A DNA stretch of 64,000 nucleotides from assembly GCF_014649395.1 (NCBI RefSeq), contig NZ_BMSY01000014.1, forward strand, positions 62,001-126,000, in the 5' to 3' direction. Below are positions 45,466 through 55,827 of this stretch, piece by piece; the first letter of the stretch is position 1; each line of letters begins with the position of its first letter. The notes under the pieces were generated by a model that saw nothing but the letters and a program-made list of their open reading frames with translations, made no database searches and was not told the origin of the DNA. Source of the DNA: Streptomyces aureoverticillatus. GTDB taxonomy: Bacteria > Actinomycetota > Actinomycetes > Streptomycetales > Streptomycetaceae. Position numbers and translations under genes: made by a program.

Positions 45466-48400
45466 TTGAGCACCGCAAGCGTGTCTTCGGACGGCGTGTC
45501 CTCGGAGGGCCTGGCTTCGAAGGGCTTGCCTTCGGAGGGTCTGCTCGCCCTGACCGGCGCCCAGTTGGGCATCTGGAACGCGCAGCGCCTCGAACCGGAC
45601 TCGCCGTACTACGTGGTCGGCGACGTGGTGGAGATATCCGGGGCCGGGGCCGGAGCCGGAGCCGCCGCGCCCGTCGACGTCGACGCGCTGGTCGAGGCGG
45701 TCCGGGCCACCACCGAGGAGGCCGAGACGCTGCGACTTCGGGTGTACGACACCCCGGACGGGCCCCGCCAGGCGGTCGGCGACGAACCGGTCGAGCCGCC
45801 CCGGGTCGTCGACGTCAGCGGCGAGGCCGACCCCGTGGCCGCGGCGAACGCGCTCGTCGAGGCCGAGCGGGCGCGGACGGGCGAGACCTGTCGCGGCATG
45901 GTGGAACGAACGCTCTATTCACGCACCGTCATCAGGCTCTCCGACCACGAGGTCTGGTACACCCAGCTCGGCCACCACCTGATCTTCGACGGCTACACGG
46001 CGGCGATGCTCGCCCGCCGCACCGCCGCCCGCTACACCGCCCTCGTCCGCGGGACCGAACCGCCGCGGTCGACCTTCGGCTCCTTCGCCGACCTCGTCGC
46101 CGCCGACCGCGCCTACCGGGACAGCGACCGGTTCGCCGAGGACCGCGCGTACTGGGTCGAGCGGTTCACCCCGCTGCCCGACCTGGGCGACGTCGACACC
46201 GCCGCGGGGCCGCCCGACCGCACCCTCACCGCCCGCAACGTCCTGCCGCCCGAAGAGCTGGCCCGGCTCCGCGAGTTCGCCGACCGGGAGGGCGTCACCT
46301 GGGGCGAGGCCCTCATCGCCGGGTACGCCGCGTTCCTGCACCGCGTGCTCGGCCGCACCGACGTGGTGTTCGCGCTGCCGCTGATGTGCCGGACGGGCTC
46401 GACCGAACTGCGCACCCCCGCCATGGCGGTCAACGTGCTGCCCATGCGGGTGACCGTGCGTGGCGGCGACGGACTCGCGGAGGTGAGCCGACGGGTCGCC
46501 GCCGCCATGAAGGAGATGCGCGACCACCAGCGGTACCGGGGCGAGGATCTGCCGCGCGACCTCGGTGTGCCCGGCGCGGGCGCGCTGCTGCACGGACGCG
46601 GCATCAACCTCAAGGCGTTCGACCTGGCGATCGACTTCGCCGGGGCCACAGGTGTGATGCGCAACGTCGCGGGCGGTCCGCCGGAGGACATGGGCCTGAG
46701 CGTCCTGCCGACCCGGGACGGCGGGCTCCTCCTCGGCTTCGAGGTCGACGCCCGGACCGGCGACCAGGCCATGGTCGACGCCAAGCTGTCCGGCCTGCGG
46801 GCCCTGCTGTCCGGGCTCACCGAGGGCCTGCCCGTCGGGCGGGTCGCCCTCGCCGAGGACGTCGAGCGGCTCCTCGCGGAGTGGGCTCCGCCGGCCGTGC
46901 CCGGCACGCCCGTGGACGTACCGACCGCCTTCGACGCGATGGTGGCCGCCGGTCCCGGGCACACCGCCCTCGTGTGCGGTGACCACCGGCTGTCCGCCGC
47001 CGATCTTGCGGGCCGGGTGCACCGCGTCGCCCGCGCGCTGCGGGCCCGCGGGATCGGGCCCGACGACGTCGTGGCACTCGCGCTGCCGCGCTCGGCCGAC
47101 TCGGTCGTCGCCCTCCTCGCGGTCATGGACGCGGGTGCCGCGTTCCTGCCCCTGGACGCGGCGCACCCGGCGGAGCGGCTGCGCGAGTTGATCGACGACA
47201 CCCGCCCCGCCCTCGTCCTCACCGACGGCGTGGTCGAGGGCCTGCCCTGGGCCACCCTCCTCGACGAGGCCGCCGACCTGTCCGACGCACCGCTTCAGGC
47301 ACGCGAACTGGCCGCACCCCGCCACCCCGAGCACCTCGCGTACGTCATCCACACCTCCGGCTCGACCGGCCGCCCCAAGGGCGTGCTCGGCCGCGTCGGC
47401 GGCCTCGCCGCGCTCCTGCACCACCAGCGCTCCACGGTCGTCGCGGAGACCGAGGGGGCCACGGGCGCCACGGGCAGGCGGCTGCGCGCCGCCCACACCT
47501 ACTCGTTCGCCTTCGACTCCGCGTTCGAGCACCTGGTGTGGCTGCTGTGCGGGCACGAACTCCACGTGTACGACGCCGAGACCACCCGCGACGCCGACGC
47601 CCTGCTCGCCGCGTACACCCGCGACGGCATCGACATCATCGACACCACGCCGTCCATGGCCGCGCCGCTGATCGACGGCGGCCTCCTCGACCGGCGGCTC
47701 GCGCGCCCCGCCCTTCTCGTACTCGGCGGCGAGGCCACCCCGCCCGCGCTGTGGCGGCGGGTCGTCGAGTCGGGCGTCGACGCGCGCAACATGTACGGGC
47801 CGACCGAGGCGACCGTCACCAGCACCACCGGGCGGATAGCCGGCGACGAACCGACGATCGGCCACCCGCTCGCGGGCACCGGGATCCGCCTCCTGGACAG
47901 CGCGCTCCAGCCCGTGCCGCACGGCACGGCGGGCGAGCTGTACCTGGCCGGGCCGCACCTCGCCCGCGGCTACCTCGGCAGGCCCGGGGCGAGCGCCGAG
48001 CGCTTCGTCGCGGACCCGTTCGGCGCGCCGGGGGAGCGGATGTACCGCACCGGCGACCTGGGCCGGTGGGTGCCCGGACGCGGCCTGGAGTACCTGGGCC
48101 GCGGCGACGGACAGGTCAAGATCCGCGGCCACCGGGTGGAGACCGGCGAGGTCGAGGCCGCGCTCGGCGCGGTGCCCGGCGTCACCGCCGCGGCCGCCGT
48201 GGTGCGCTCGTCCCGCCTGGTCGGCTACGTCGTGCCCGCCTCGGCGTCGGCTTCCGTCCCGGCCTCGGGCTCGGGCTCGGCCTCCGCATCCGCCTCCGTC
48301 ACCGGTGACGCGGTGCGCGCCCACCTGGCCGAGCGGCTCCCCGAGCACATGGTGCCCGCCGCCGTGGTGGTCCTCGACGAGTTGCCCGTCACGCCCAACG

Positions 48401-51400
48401 GCAAGCTCGACCGCGCGGCCCTGCCCGCACCCGCGTCCTCCGGCGGCGGCCGGGAGCCGAGCACCGAGCGGGAGCGGCTGCTGTGCGCCGTCCTCGCCGA
48501 GGTGTTCGAGGTCGAACGGGTCGGCGTGGACGACGACTTCTTCGCGCTGGGCGGGGACAGCATCACCGCGATCACCGTCAGCAGCAGACTGCGCGCGCAG
48601 GGCGTCGCGCTGCGGCCACGGGATCTCCTCGCCCGCCGCAGCTTCGCCGCTCTGGCCGCCTCCGCCGACGTGGTGGCCGACACCCCGCAGGAGTCGGACG
48701 ACCCGACCGGGCCGGTGCCCGCGCCACCGATCGTGCGGGGCCTGCTCGACCCGCACCCCGACGTCGACACCGTCGCCGGTTACGCCCAGTGGACCGCCCT
48801 GCGTGTCGCCGAACTCGCGTACGACGACCTGGTCAGGGGCGTACAGACGGTGCTCGACCACCATGACGCGCTGCGGCTGCGGGTGGGCGACGGGGGCGCA
48901 CCGGAGGGGCTGGAGGTGCTTCCGCGTGGACGCGTGCGGGCCGTCGTCGGCGAGGTCCAAGGTGAGGTCCACGGCGAGGTCCAAGGCGAGGACGTGACCG
49001 CTCTCGCCCACCGCCTCGCCGGTGAACTCGACCCGCGCTCGGGCGACTTGGTACGGGCCGCGCTGCTCCGTACCGGCGACGGCACGTCCGACCGTCTGGT
49101 CGTCGTCGTACACCATCTCGCCATGGACGGTGTGTCCTGGCGCGTGCTGCTGCCCGACCTGCACACGGCCTGCGCGGGCGGCTCTCTCGCCCCGGTCGGC
49201 GCGTCCTGGCGGCGGCACGCGCTGCTCCTCGCCGAGCAGGGCCAATCCGGCGCGCGTCGGGGTGAACTCGACTACTGGCGCACCGCGTTGGGGTCCTCGC
49301 CCCGCCTGGGCGCCCGGCCGCTGGACCAGACGCGGGACACCGTGGCCACCGCCCACCGCTCGGTCACCGTGGCCTCGCCCGAGGTCACCGAGGCGCTCCT
49401 GACCACCCTGCCCGCCGCCTACCGCGCCGGTGTCGACGAGGTGCTGCTCGCCGCGCTCGTGCTCACCCTGCGCGCGTGGGGCGTCGGCGGCGACGCGGTG
49501 ACCGTCACGATGGAGGGCCACGGCCGCGAACACCTCGATCTGGCCCGTACGGTCGGCTGGTTCACCAGCGAGTACCCGGTGCGCGTGGGCGCGGTCGGCG
49601 ACGTGGGGCGGGTCCTTCGCGCGGCCAAGGAGGCCAGGCGCGGCGTCCCCGACGGCGGCGTCGGCTACGGCGTCCTCCGCTCCCTCGACCCGGTCGCCGG
49701 CGCCGAGCTGTCGGCCACCCCGCCGCCGGACGTGCTCCTCAACTACCTGGGCCGGTTCGCCTCGTTGACCGGAACCGGGTGGCGGCTGCCAAAGCGGGAC
49801 GCCTTCGCGGTGACCGAGCCCGACGCCAAGGCCCTGGAGCAGATCCTCGCCCTCAACTGCTTCGTCCACGAGGAGGGCGCGCCCCGGCTCGCCGTCGAGT
49901 GGACGGCCGCGACCGAGGTGCTCGGCACCGACGCGGTGGCGGCCCTCCAGGAGGCATGGTCCGCGGCGCTGGACGCGCTGGCCGAGCACGCCCTCCACAC
50001 CCCCGGCGGTCTCACCCCCTCCGACCTGCCGCTGGTCGACCTCGACCAGACCGCCATCGACGCCCTCGAACGCACCGGTCGCATCGCCGACGTACTACCC
50101 GCCACACCCCTCCAGGTCGGCCTCTCCTTCCACACCCTGGTCCGCGACGACCACGACACCGACGTGTACGTCGTCCAGGCCGTGACCACCCTCGTCGGCG
50201 ACCTCGACCCGGACCGGATGGCCGAGGCCGCCCGCGAACTGCTGCGCCGCCACCCGGCGTTGCGCGTGTACCTGGGCACGGCCGGGGACGACGTGGTGCA
50301 GGTGATCCCCGCCGACGTGACCCTGGAGTGGCGGCAGGACGACCGGTTCGAGGAGGCCGTCCGCGAGGAGCTGGCACGGCCCTTTGACCCGGCGGCCCCG
50401 CCCCTGATCCGCTTCCTGCTGTCCCGCGTCGGCCCGGCCGAGCACAAGCTGGTGATCACCAATCACCACGCCCTGCTCGACGGCTGGTCGATGCCGCTGG
50501 TCGGCCGGACCCTGCTCGCGCTCTACGCCGAGCTGGGCGGCGGCCCGGCCGCGCCCGTCGCCCCGCCCCTGTCGGAGTACTTCCGCTGGCTGGCGGGCCG
50601 GGACCACAAGGCGTCCCTCGCCGCGTGGCAGCACGCCCTGGCCGGCGTCGACGAAGCGACCCGCCTCGCACCCGCGACCACCGGGACCGCCGTCGAGCGG
50701 CCCGGCCGCGTCGGCCTCGGACTCGGCCAGGAGTTCAGCGACCGGCTGCGCGCGTTCGCCCGCGAACAGGGCGTCACCCTGACCACCGTGCTGCAGACGG
50801 CCTGGGGCCTGCTCCTCGGCAGGCTCACCGGGCGCCGCGACGTCGTGTTCGGCTGCCCGGTGTCCGGGCGGCCCGCCGAGGTCGACGGCGTCGAGTCGAT
50901 GATCGGCCAGCTCGGCACCACCATCCCGGTACGCGTCCGGCACACCCAGGACCGGACCGTGCGGGACCTGATGGCGGACGTACACGCCGAGAGCGTGGCC
51001 CTCGCCGAGCACCACCACGTCGGCCTGCCCGAGATCCAGCGGGCCGTGGGCGTCGGCGAGCTGTTCGACACGATGCTGGTGATGGAGAACTTCCCGCTGT
51101 CCAGCCGGAAGCGCACACCCCTCGCCCCCGGCCTCGACCTGGCCGGCGTGGACATCACGGACGCCACCCACTACGCGCTCACCGTCATCGTCATACCCGA
51201 CGACGAGATCACCGTCGGCCTCGGCTACCAGCCGGGCGCCTTCGCCGAGGCGACCGTGCGCGACTACGGCCGCTGGCTGCTCAACCTGCTGCGGGAGATC
51301 GTCGACGACCCGGGGCGGCCCGCCGTCCGGATTCCCGCGCTCGATCCGGACGAGCGGCAGCGGATGCTGCGCACCGGCACCGAGATCGTCCCCGCCAAGG

Positions 51401-54400
51401 AACGCGGCCACTGGCTGGAGGAGTTCGCCGCCTGGGTGCGCCGCAAGCCCGACGCCGAGGCCCTGGTCTGCCGCGACCGCAGCCTCTCCTACGCCGAGCT
51501 GGACCGGCGGGCCAACCGGCTCGCCCACGCCCTGATCGAGCGCGGCGTACGGCCCCAGGACCCGGTCGCGGTCCTGCTCGGACGGGACGTCGAGATGACG
51601 GTGGCGCTGTTCGGCGTGGCCAAGGCGGGCGCGGTGTACGTCCCGCTGGACCCGAGCTATCCGCGCGAGCGGCTCGCGTACATGCTCGACGACATCGCCC
51701 CGGCGGCCGCGGTGACGACTGACGCGGTGGCGGGGGCTGCGGTAACGGGTGGTGCCGTGACGACCGCCGCGGACGTGCTCTCCGACCGCGAGCTCCCGGT
51801 GCTGCGCCTCGACGACCCGGCCACGCTCGCGTCCGTCCCCGACACCGACCCGGCCCACGCGCGCGCCAGGCTCACCGAAGACGCCCTCGCGTACGTCATC
51901 TACACCTCCGGAACCACCGGGCGCCCCAAGGGAGTCGGCGTCACCCACCGCGGCGTGCCCGACCTGATCGCGCTGCAGGAGGAGGTCGTCGGGATCACCG
52001 AGCACGACCGGTATCTGCACTTCGCGTCGACCAGCTTCGACGTCGCGTTCTGGCAGACCATGGTGCCGCTGCTGTCCGGCGGCACGTCCGTGATCGCGCC
52101 CGAGGAGGTCCGCGTACCCGGCGACGAACTCCTCGACTACATCGTCGAGCACCGGGTGACCGGGGTGAACCTGCTGCCGTCGTTCCTCGCCGCGATGCCC
52201 GACGACCGCACCGTCGACCCCGACGTGTTCTTCGTCGTCGGCGCGGAGCGGCTCGATCCCGCGCTCGCACGGCGCTGGGGCGCGGGCCGCAAGGCGCTCT
52301 TCAACGCCTACGGTCCCACCGAGGTCACCATCAACTCCGTGACCTGGCACTACGACCCGGACGACGCCGGGCCGCTGCCGATCGGCCGCCCCGACCCCAA
52401 CGTCCGCGCCTACGTCCTCGACTCCGGGCTCCAGCCCGTCGGCGTCGGCGTCACGGGCGAGCTGTACCTCGGCGGGCCCAGCCTGGCCCGCGGCTACCTC
52501 GGCCGCCCCGCCCTGACCGCGTCGGCGTTCGTCGCCGACCCGTACGGCGCGCCGGGGACGCGGATGTACCGCACCGGCGACCTGGTGCGGTGGCGCCCCG
52601 ACGGGCAGCTGGTCTTCCTCGGCCGCGTCGACCACCAGGTCAAGGTCCGCGGCTTCCGGGTCGAGCTCGGCGAGATCGAGTCCACCCTCACCCGCCACCC
52701 CGACGTGCGCGCCTGCGCGGTGATCGTGCGCGAGGGCAGGCTCGTCGGCTACGTCATCCCGACCGACGGCGCCGACCTGGACACCGCGAGCGTCCGTGCG
52801 TACGTCGCCGAGGAACTGCCCGACCACATGGTGCCGACGGCGCTCGTACCGCTCGACCGGCTGCCGCTGAGCCCCAGCGGCAAGCTCGACGCCGCCGCGC
52901 TGCCCGCCCCCGAGACCGCGGCCGCCGCGCGGCGCGAGCCGGCCACCGAGGCCGAAGCGGTGCTGCTCGGCGTGTTCCAGGACGTCCTGGGCCGCGACGA
53001 CGTCGGCCCCGACGACGACTTCTTCGCCATCGGCGGCGACAGCATCGTGTCGCTGCAAGTCGTGTCCCGGGCCCGGCGCCGCGGGCTCGGCCTGACCGCG
53101 CGCGACGTGTTCGAGGGCGAGACGGTCGCCGGGATCGCGGCGCGCGCCCGCGCCCTCGCCGACGGCGACGCTCCGGCGGTCGGCGACGCGCCGCTGACAC
53201 CGATCATGCGGGACCTGCTGCGCCGTGCGGGGGCCGCCGCGGACGGGTTCTGCCAGTGGGTGGAGATCTGCGTGCCGGCGGGCGGCGACGAGGCGCACTG
53301 GCGGGGCGTGCTGGACGCGGTCCTTGCCCGTCATGACGTGCTGCGGGCCCGCCTGGTCGACGACGCGCTGCGGGTGCCGCCGGTCGGGGCGGTGAGTGGG
53401 GCGGAGGTGCTGTCCTGCGTACGGGTGGAGGAGGTTCCGGACTGCGTACGGGGAGCCATCGACTCCCGGATCGCCGCCGTCCGCGAGTCGATGGACCCCC
53501 GTACCGGTCCGCTGCTGCGCGCCGTGTGGGTGGACGCCGGGCCCGAACGGCCGGGCAGGCTCGTCCTGATCGCTCACCACCTGGTCGTCGACGGCGTGTC
53601 CTGGCGCGTCCTCCTCGACGACGTGGAGCACGCCTACTCCGGCGGGACCCTGGCCCGGCACGGCCAGTCGTTCCTCGGCTGGGCACGCTCGCTGCGCGAC
53701 GCCGACCGGCGGGCCGAACTGCCGCACTGGCGGCGGATGACCGCCACCCCGGCGCTCACCCGGCCGCTCGACCCCGCCCGGGACACCGTGGCCACCGCCG
53801 CGCACCACGAGATCCGGCTCGACGCCGACGCGACCCGCGCCCTGACCACGACCCTGCCCGCCGCCCACCGCACCACCCCGGACGCCGTGCTGCTCACCGC
53901 GCTCGCCCAGGCGGTACGGGACTGGCGCGGCACGCCGGAACTCCTGGTCGCGCTGGAGAGCCACGGCCGTCCGACGCGGGTCGACCTGTCGCAGACCGTC
54001 GGCTGGTTCACCGCCGTCCACCCCGTACGCCTCGACACCGCCGATGACGTGAAGGCGGTCGGGGAGCGGCTGCGCGCCCAGGGCGACGGCCTCGGCCACG
54101 GCATCCTCACCACGGCGGGCCTGCTGGACCCGGTCCGCCCGGAAGTCGCCTGGAACTACCTCGGCCGATTTCCCGGCGCCCCGGCCGAGGAGACGCCGTG
54201 GCAGGCACCCCCGGACGCCGACCCGCTCGGCTCCGGCGGCACCTCCGAACTACCCCTGCCGCACAGCCTGATGGTCAACGCCCTGGTGCGCGACGACACG
54301 CTCGGCGTCCGGATCACCTGGCCGTCCGCGCTGTTCACCGCCGCCGAGATCGAGGACCTGGGGGAGCGGCTGCGGGCCGCGTTGCTGCGTACCGCCGCCG

Positions 54401-55827
54401 CACCGGAGATCCGCGCGCTCGACCGCGCCGCCGGGGATCGCCCGGTCGCCGAGGTGCAGCCGCTCACACCTTTGCAGGAAGTGATGCTGCGGCACTCGCG
54501 CGCCGAGCGCCCCGACCCGTACACCGTCCAATCGACGTTCTCCCTCGCCGGCCCGCTCGACGCCGACGCACTGCGCGCCGCCGGCGCCGACCTGCTGGCC
54601 CGGCACCCGAACCTGGGCGCGGTGTTCCCCGCCGACCTGGCGGTGATCCCCGAGTCGCCTCGGCTGGAGTTCCGCGTGTTCGACGGGGTGGGGGAGCCGG
54701 ATGGGTCCAGGGAGTCGGACGGGTATGCCGAGGAGATCCTCGCGGCCGACCTGGCCGAGCCGTTCGACCTCGCCGAGGGCCCCCTCGTCCGCCTGACCGT
54801 GATCCGCCGCGGCCCCGAGCTCGCCGACCTGGTCCTGACCAGCCACCACGTGCTCTCCGACGGCTGGTCGGCGCCGCGCATTCTCACCGAACTGTTCGCG
54901 CTGTACGCAGCACGGGTACGCGGCGAGGCTCCGGAGCTGCCCGCTCCGGTGCCGTTCGGCGACTACCTGCGCTGGCGCGCCGACCACGAGCCGGACCTCC
55001 AGGTCTGGGCGGCGGAGTTGGAGGGGTTGCCGGAGGGGGACTATGTGAGCGGCGGCGAACCGCAGGGGCGCGGCGGGGAGTTGTGCGGCGCCCGGGAGCT
55101 CGACGGGCGTGGCCGCGAACTGGGGGGCAGCGGCGACGAGTTGCGCGGCAGCCGCGAGCCGCACGGCAGCTGCGGCGACCTTGACCCCACCCGGCCGGAG
55201 CCCACCCTCATCACCTTCGACCCGGCACTCGTGGCGGACCTCTCCCACCTCGCCGCGCGCCGCGGCCTGACCCGGAACACGCTGGTGCAGGGCGCGTGGG
55301 CGGTGTTGCTCGCGCGGCGCTCCGGCCGCGCGGACGTCTGCTTCGGCGCCATGGTCGCCTGCCGCCCTCCGGAACTGGAGGGCGTCGAGGAGATCATCGG
55401 GCTCCTGGCCAACACCGTTCCCGTACGCGCACGACTCGGCGGCACCCTCGCCGAGACGCTCGCCGACCTGCAGGCCCGGCAGCGGGCGCTGGTCGAGCAC
55501 CAGCACGTCGCCCTGCCCGACCTGCAACAACTCACCGGCCGGCGCCGACTGTTCGACAGCCTCGTGGTGTTCGAGAACTACCCGGTCGACCCGGACCGCC
55601 TCCGCGAACCCGCCCCCGGCCTCACGGTCGTCGGCACCCGGTTCCGCGAGGCCACCCACCACCCGGTGACCCTGACCGTCATGCCGGACGGCGCCGGCTG
55701 GACGGGTGTGCTCGCCCACCGGCCCGGGGTGGACATCACCGGCCTCGCCGAAGAACTGCTCGACCTGCTGCGCGACTTGGCCGACCACCTCGACGAGGAC
55801 GTACTCGATCTCGTGGAGCGCCGATGA
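45466..55827 (+). CDS. Dimodular siderophore NRPS, C-A-PCP-E-C-A-PCP-E-C, without thioesterase
   Basis: 3453 residues from a TTG behind AAGGAG. Approximate domains: C1 25-450 (HHLIFDG at 170), A1 480-965 (TSGSTGRPKG after 628), PCP1 995-1065 (Ser1032 in LGGDS), E1 1085-1510 (HHLAMDGVSW at 1216, EGHGRE, RTVGWFT), C2 1530-1960 (HHALLDG at 1667), A2 1975-2475 (TSGTTGRPKG), PCP2 2490-2560 (Ser2526 in IGGDS), E2 2575-2990 (HHLVVDGVSW at 2704, ESHGRP, QTVGWFT), C3 3000-3450 (HHVLSDG at 3127). Hand-aligned specificity codes are DSEDVGMVTK (acidic pocket, so Arg/Orn/Lys likely) and DVWNVGAINK (threonine-like start, otherwise unmatched). It takes DHB from the aryl carrier and builds DHB-D-basic-D-residue. 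The terminal C domain must release the chain. C3 has a Gly/Glu/Arg repeat at about 3190-3235. Confidence 0.92.
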   Translation: MSTASVSSDGVSSEGLASKGLPSEGLLALTGAQLGIWNAQRLEPDSPYYVVGDVVEISGAGAGAGAAAPVDVDALVEAVRATTEEAETLRLRVYDTPDGPRQAVGDEPVEPPRVVDVSGEADPVAAANALVEAERARTGETCRGMVERTLYSRTVIRLSDHEVWYTQLGHHLIFDGYTAAMLARRTAARYTALVRGTEPPRSTFGSFADLVAADRAYRDSDRFAEDRAYWVERFTPLPDLGDVDTAAGPPDRTLTARNVLPPEELARLREFADREGVTWGEALIAGYAAFLHRVLGRTDVVFALPLMCRTGSTELRTPAMAVNVLPMRVTVRGGDGLAEVSRRVAAAMKEMRDHQRYRGEDLPRDLGVPGAGALLHGRGINLKAFDLAIDFAGATGVMRNVAGGPPEDMGLSVLPTRDGGLLLGFEVDARTGDQAMVDAKLSGLRALLSGLTEGLPVGRVALAEDVERLLAEWAPPAVPGTPVDVPTAFDAMVAAGPGHTALVCGDHRLSAADLAGRVHRVARALRARGIGPDDVVALALPRSADSVVALLAVMDAGAAFLPLDAAHPAERLRELIDDTRPALVLTDGVVEGLPWATLLDEAADLSDAPLQARELAAPRHPEHLAYVIHTSGSTGRPKGVLGRVGGLAALLHHQRSTVVAETEGATGATGRRLRAAHTYSFAFDSAFEHLVWLLCGHELHVYDAETTRDADALLAAYTRDGIDIIDTTPSMAAPLIDGGLLDRRLARPALLVLGGEATPPALWRRVVESGVDARNMYGPTEATVTSTTGRIAGDEPTIGHPLAGTGIRLLDSALQPVPHGTAGELYLAGPHLARGYLGRPGASAERFVADPFGAPGERMYRTGDLGRWVPGRGLEYLGRGDGQVKIRGHRVETGEVEAALGAVPGVTAAAAVVRSSRLVGYVVPASASASVPASGSGSASASASVTGDAVRAHLAERLPEHMVPAAVVVLDELPVTPNGKLDRAALPAPASSGGGREPSTERERLLCAVLAEVFEVERVGVDDDFFALGGDSITAITVSSRLRAQGVALRPRDLLARRSFAALAASADVVADTPQESDDPTGPVPAPPIVRGLLDPHPDVDTVAGYAQWTALRVAELAYDDLVRGVQTVLDHHDALRLRVGDGGAPEGLEVLPRGRVRAVVGEVQGEVHGEVQGEDVTALAHRLAGELDPRSGDLVRAALLRTGDGTSDRLVVVVHHLAMDGVSWRVLLPDLHTACAGGSLAPVGASWRRHALLLAEQGQSGARRGELDYWRTALGSSPRLGARPLDQTRDTVATAHRSVTVASPEVTEALLTTLPAAYRAGVDEVLLAALVLTLRAWGVGGDAVTVTMEGHGREHLDLARTVGWFTSEYPVRVGAVGDVGRVLRAAKEARRGVPDGGVGYGVLRSLDPVAGAELSATPPPDVLLNYLGRFASLTGTGWRLPKRDAFAVTEPDAKALEQILALNCFVHEEGAPRLAVEWTAATEVLGTDAVAALQEAWSAALDALAEHALHTPGGLTPSDLPLVDLDQTAIDALERTGRIADVLPATPLQVGLSFHTLVRDDHDTDVYVVQAVTTLVGDLDPDRMAEAARELLRRHPALRVYLGTAGDDVVQVIPADVTLEWRQDDRFEEAVREELARPFDPAAPPLIRFLLSRVGPAEHKLVITNHHALLDGWSMPLVGRTLLALYAELGGGPAAPVAPPLSEYFRWLAGRDHKASLAAWQHALAGVDEATRLAPATTGTAVERPGRVGLGLGQEFSDRLRAFAREQGVTLTTVLQTAWGLLLGRLTGRRDVVFGCPVSGRPAEVDGVESMIGQLGTTIPVRVRHTQDRTVRDLMADVHAESVALAEHHHVGLPEIQRAVGVGELFDTMLVMENFPLSSRKRTPLAPGLDLAGVDITDATHYALTVIVIPDDEITVGLGYQPGAFAEATVRDYGRWLLNLLREIVDDPGRPAVRIPALDPDERQRMLRTGTEIVPAKERGHWLEEFAAWVRRKPDAEALVCRDRSLSYAELDRRANRLAHALIERGVRPQDPVAVLLGRDVEMTVALFGVAKAGAVYVPLDPSYPRERLAYMLDDIAPAAAVTTDAVAGAAVTGGAVTTAADVLSDRELPVLRLDDPATLASVPDTDPAHARARLTEDALAYVIYTSGTTGRPKGVGVTHRGVPDLIALQEEVVGITEHDRYLHFASTSFDVAFWQTMVPLLSGGTSVIAPEEVRVPGDELLDYIVEHRVTGVNLLPSFLAAMPDDRTVDPDVFFVVGAERLDPALARRWGAGRKALFNAYGPTEVTINSVTWHYDPDDAGPLPIGRPDPNVRAYVLDSGLQPVGVGVTGELYLGGPSLARGYLGRPALTASAFVADPYGAPGTRMYRTGDLVRWRPDGQLVFLGRVDHQVKVRGFRVELGEIESTLTRHPDVRACAVIVREGRLVGYVIPTDGADLDTASVRAYVAEELPDHMVPTALVPLDRLPLSPSGKLDAAALPAPETAAAARREPATEAEAVLLGVFQDVLGRDDVGPDDDFFAIGGDSIVSLQVVSRARRRGLGLTARDVFEGETVAGIAARARALADGDAPAVGDAPLTPIMRDLLRRAGAAADGFCQWVEICVPAGGDEAHWRGVLDAVLARHDVLRARLVDDALRVPPVGAVSGAEVLSCVRVEEVPDCVRGAIDSRIAAVRESMDPRTGPLLRAVWVDAGPERPGRLVLIAHHLVVDGVSWRVLLDDVEHAYSGGTLARHGQSFLGWARSLRDADRRAELPHWRRMTATPALTRPLDPARDTVATAAHHEIRLDADATRALTTTLPAAHRTTPDAVLLTALAQAVRDWRGTPELLVALESHGRPTRVDLSQTVGWFTAVHPVRLDTADDVKAVGERLRAQGDGLGHGILTTAGLLDPVRPEVAWNYLGRFPGAPAEETPWQAPPDADPLGSGGTSELPLPHSLMVNALVRDDTLGVRITWPSALFTAAEIEDLGERLRAALLRTAAAPEIRALDRAAGDRPVAEVQPLTPLQEVMLRHSRAERPDPYTVQSTFSLAGPLDADALRAAGADLLARHPNLGAVFPADLAVIPESPRLEFRVFDGVGEPDGSRESDGYAEEILAADLAEPFDLAEGPLVRLTVIRRGPELADLVLTSHHVLSDGWSAPRILTELFALYAARVRGEAPELPAPVPFGDYLRWRADHEPDLQVWAAELEGLPEGDYVSGGEPQGRGGELCGARELDGRGRELGGSGDELRGSREPHGSCGDLDPTRPEPTLITFDPALVADLSHLAARRGLTRNTLVQGAWAVLLARRSGRADVCFGAMVACRPPELEGVEEIIGLLANTVPVRARLGGTLAETLADLQARQRALVEHQHVALPDLQQLTGRRRLFDSLVVFENYPVDPDRLREPAPGLTVVGTRFREATHHPVTLTVMPDGAGWTGVLAHRPGVDITGLAEELLDLLRDLADHLDEDVLDLVERR

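Noticed and set aside
45919..54099. Several very long minus-strand open frames opposite the NRPS
   Set aside because: They mirror the NRPS codon pattern of high-GC DNA and have Arg/Gly/Val-rich translations without motifs.
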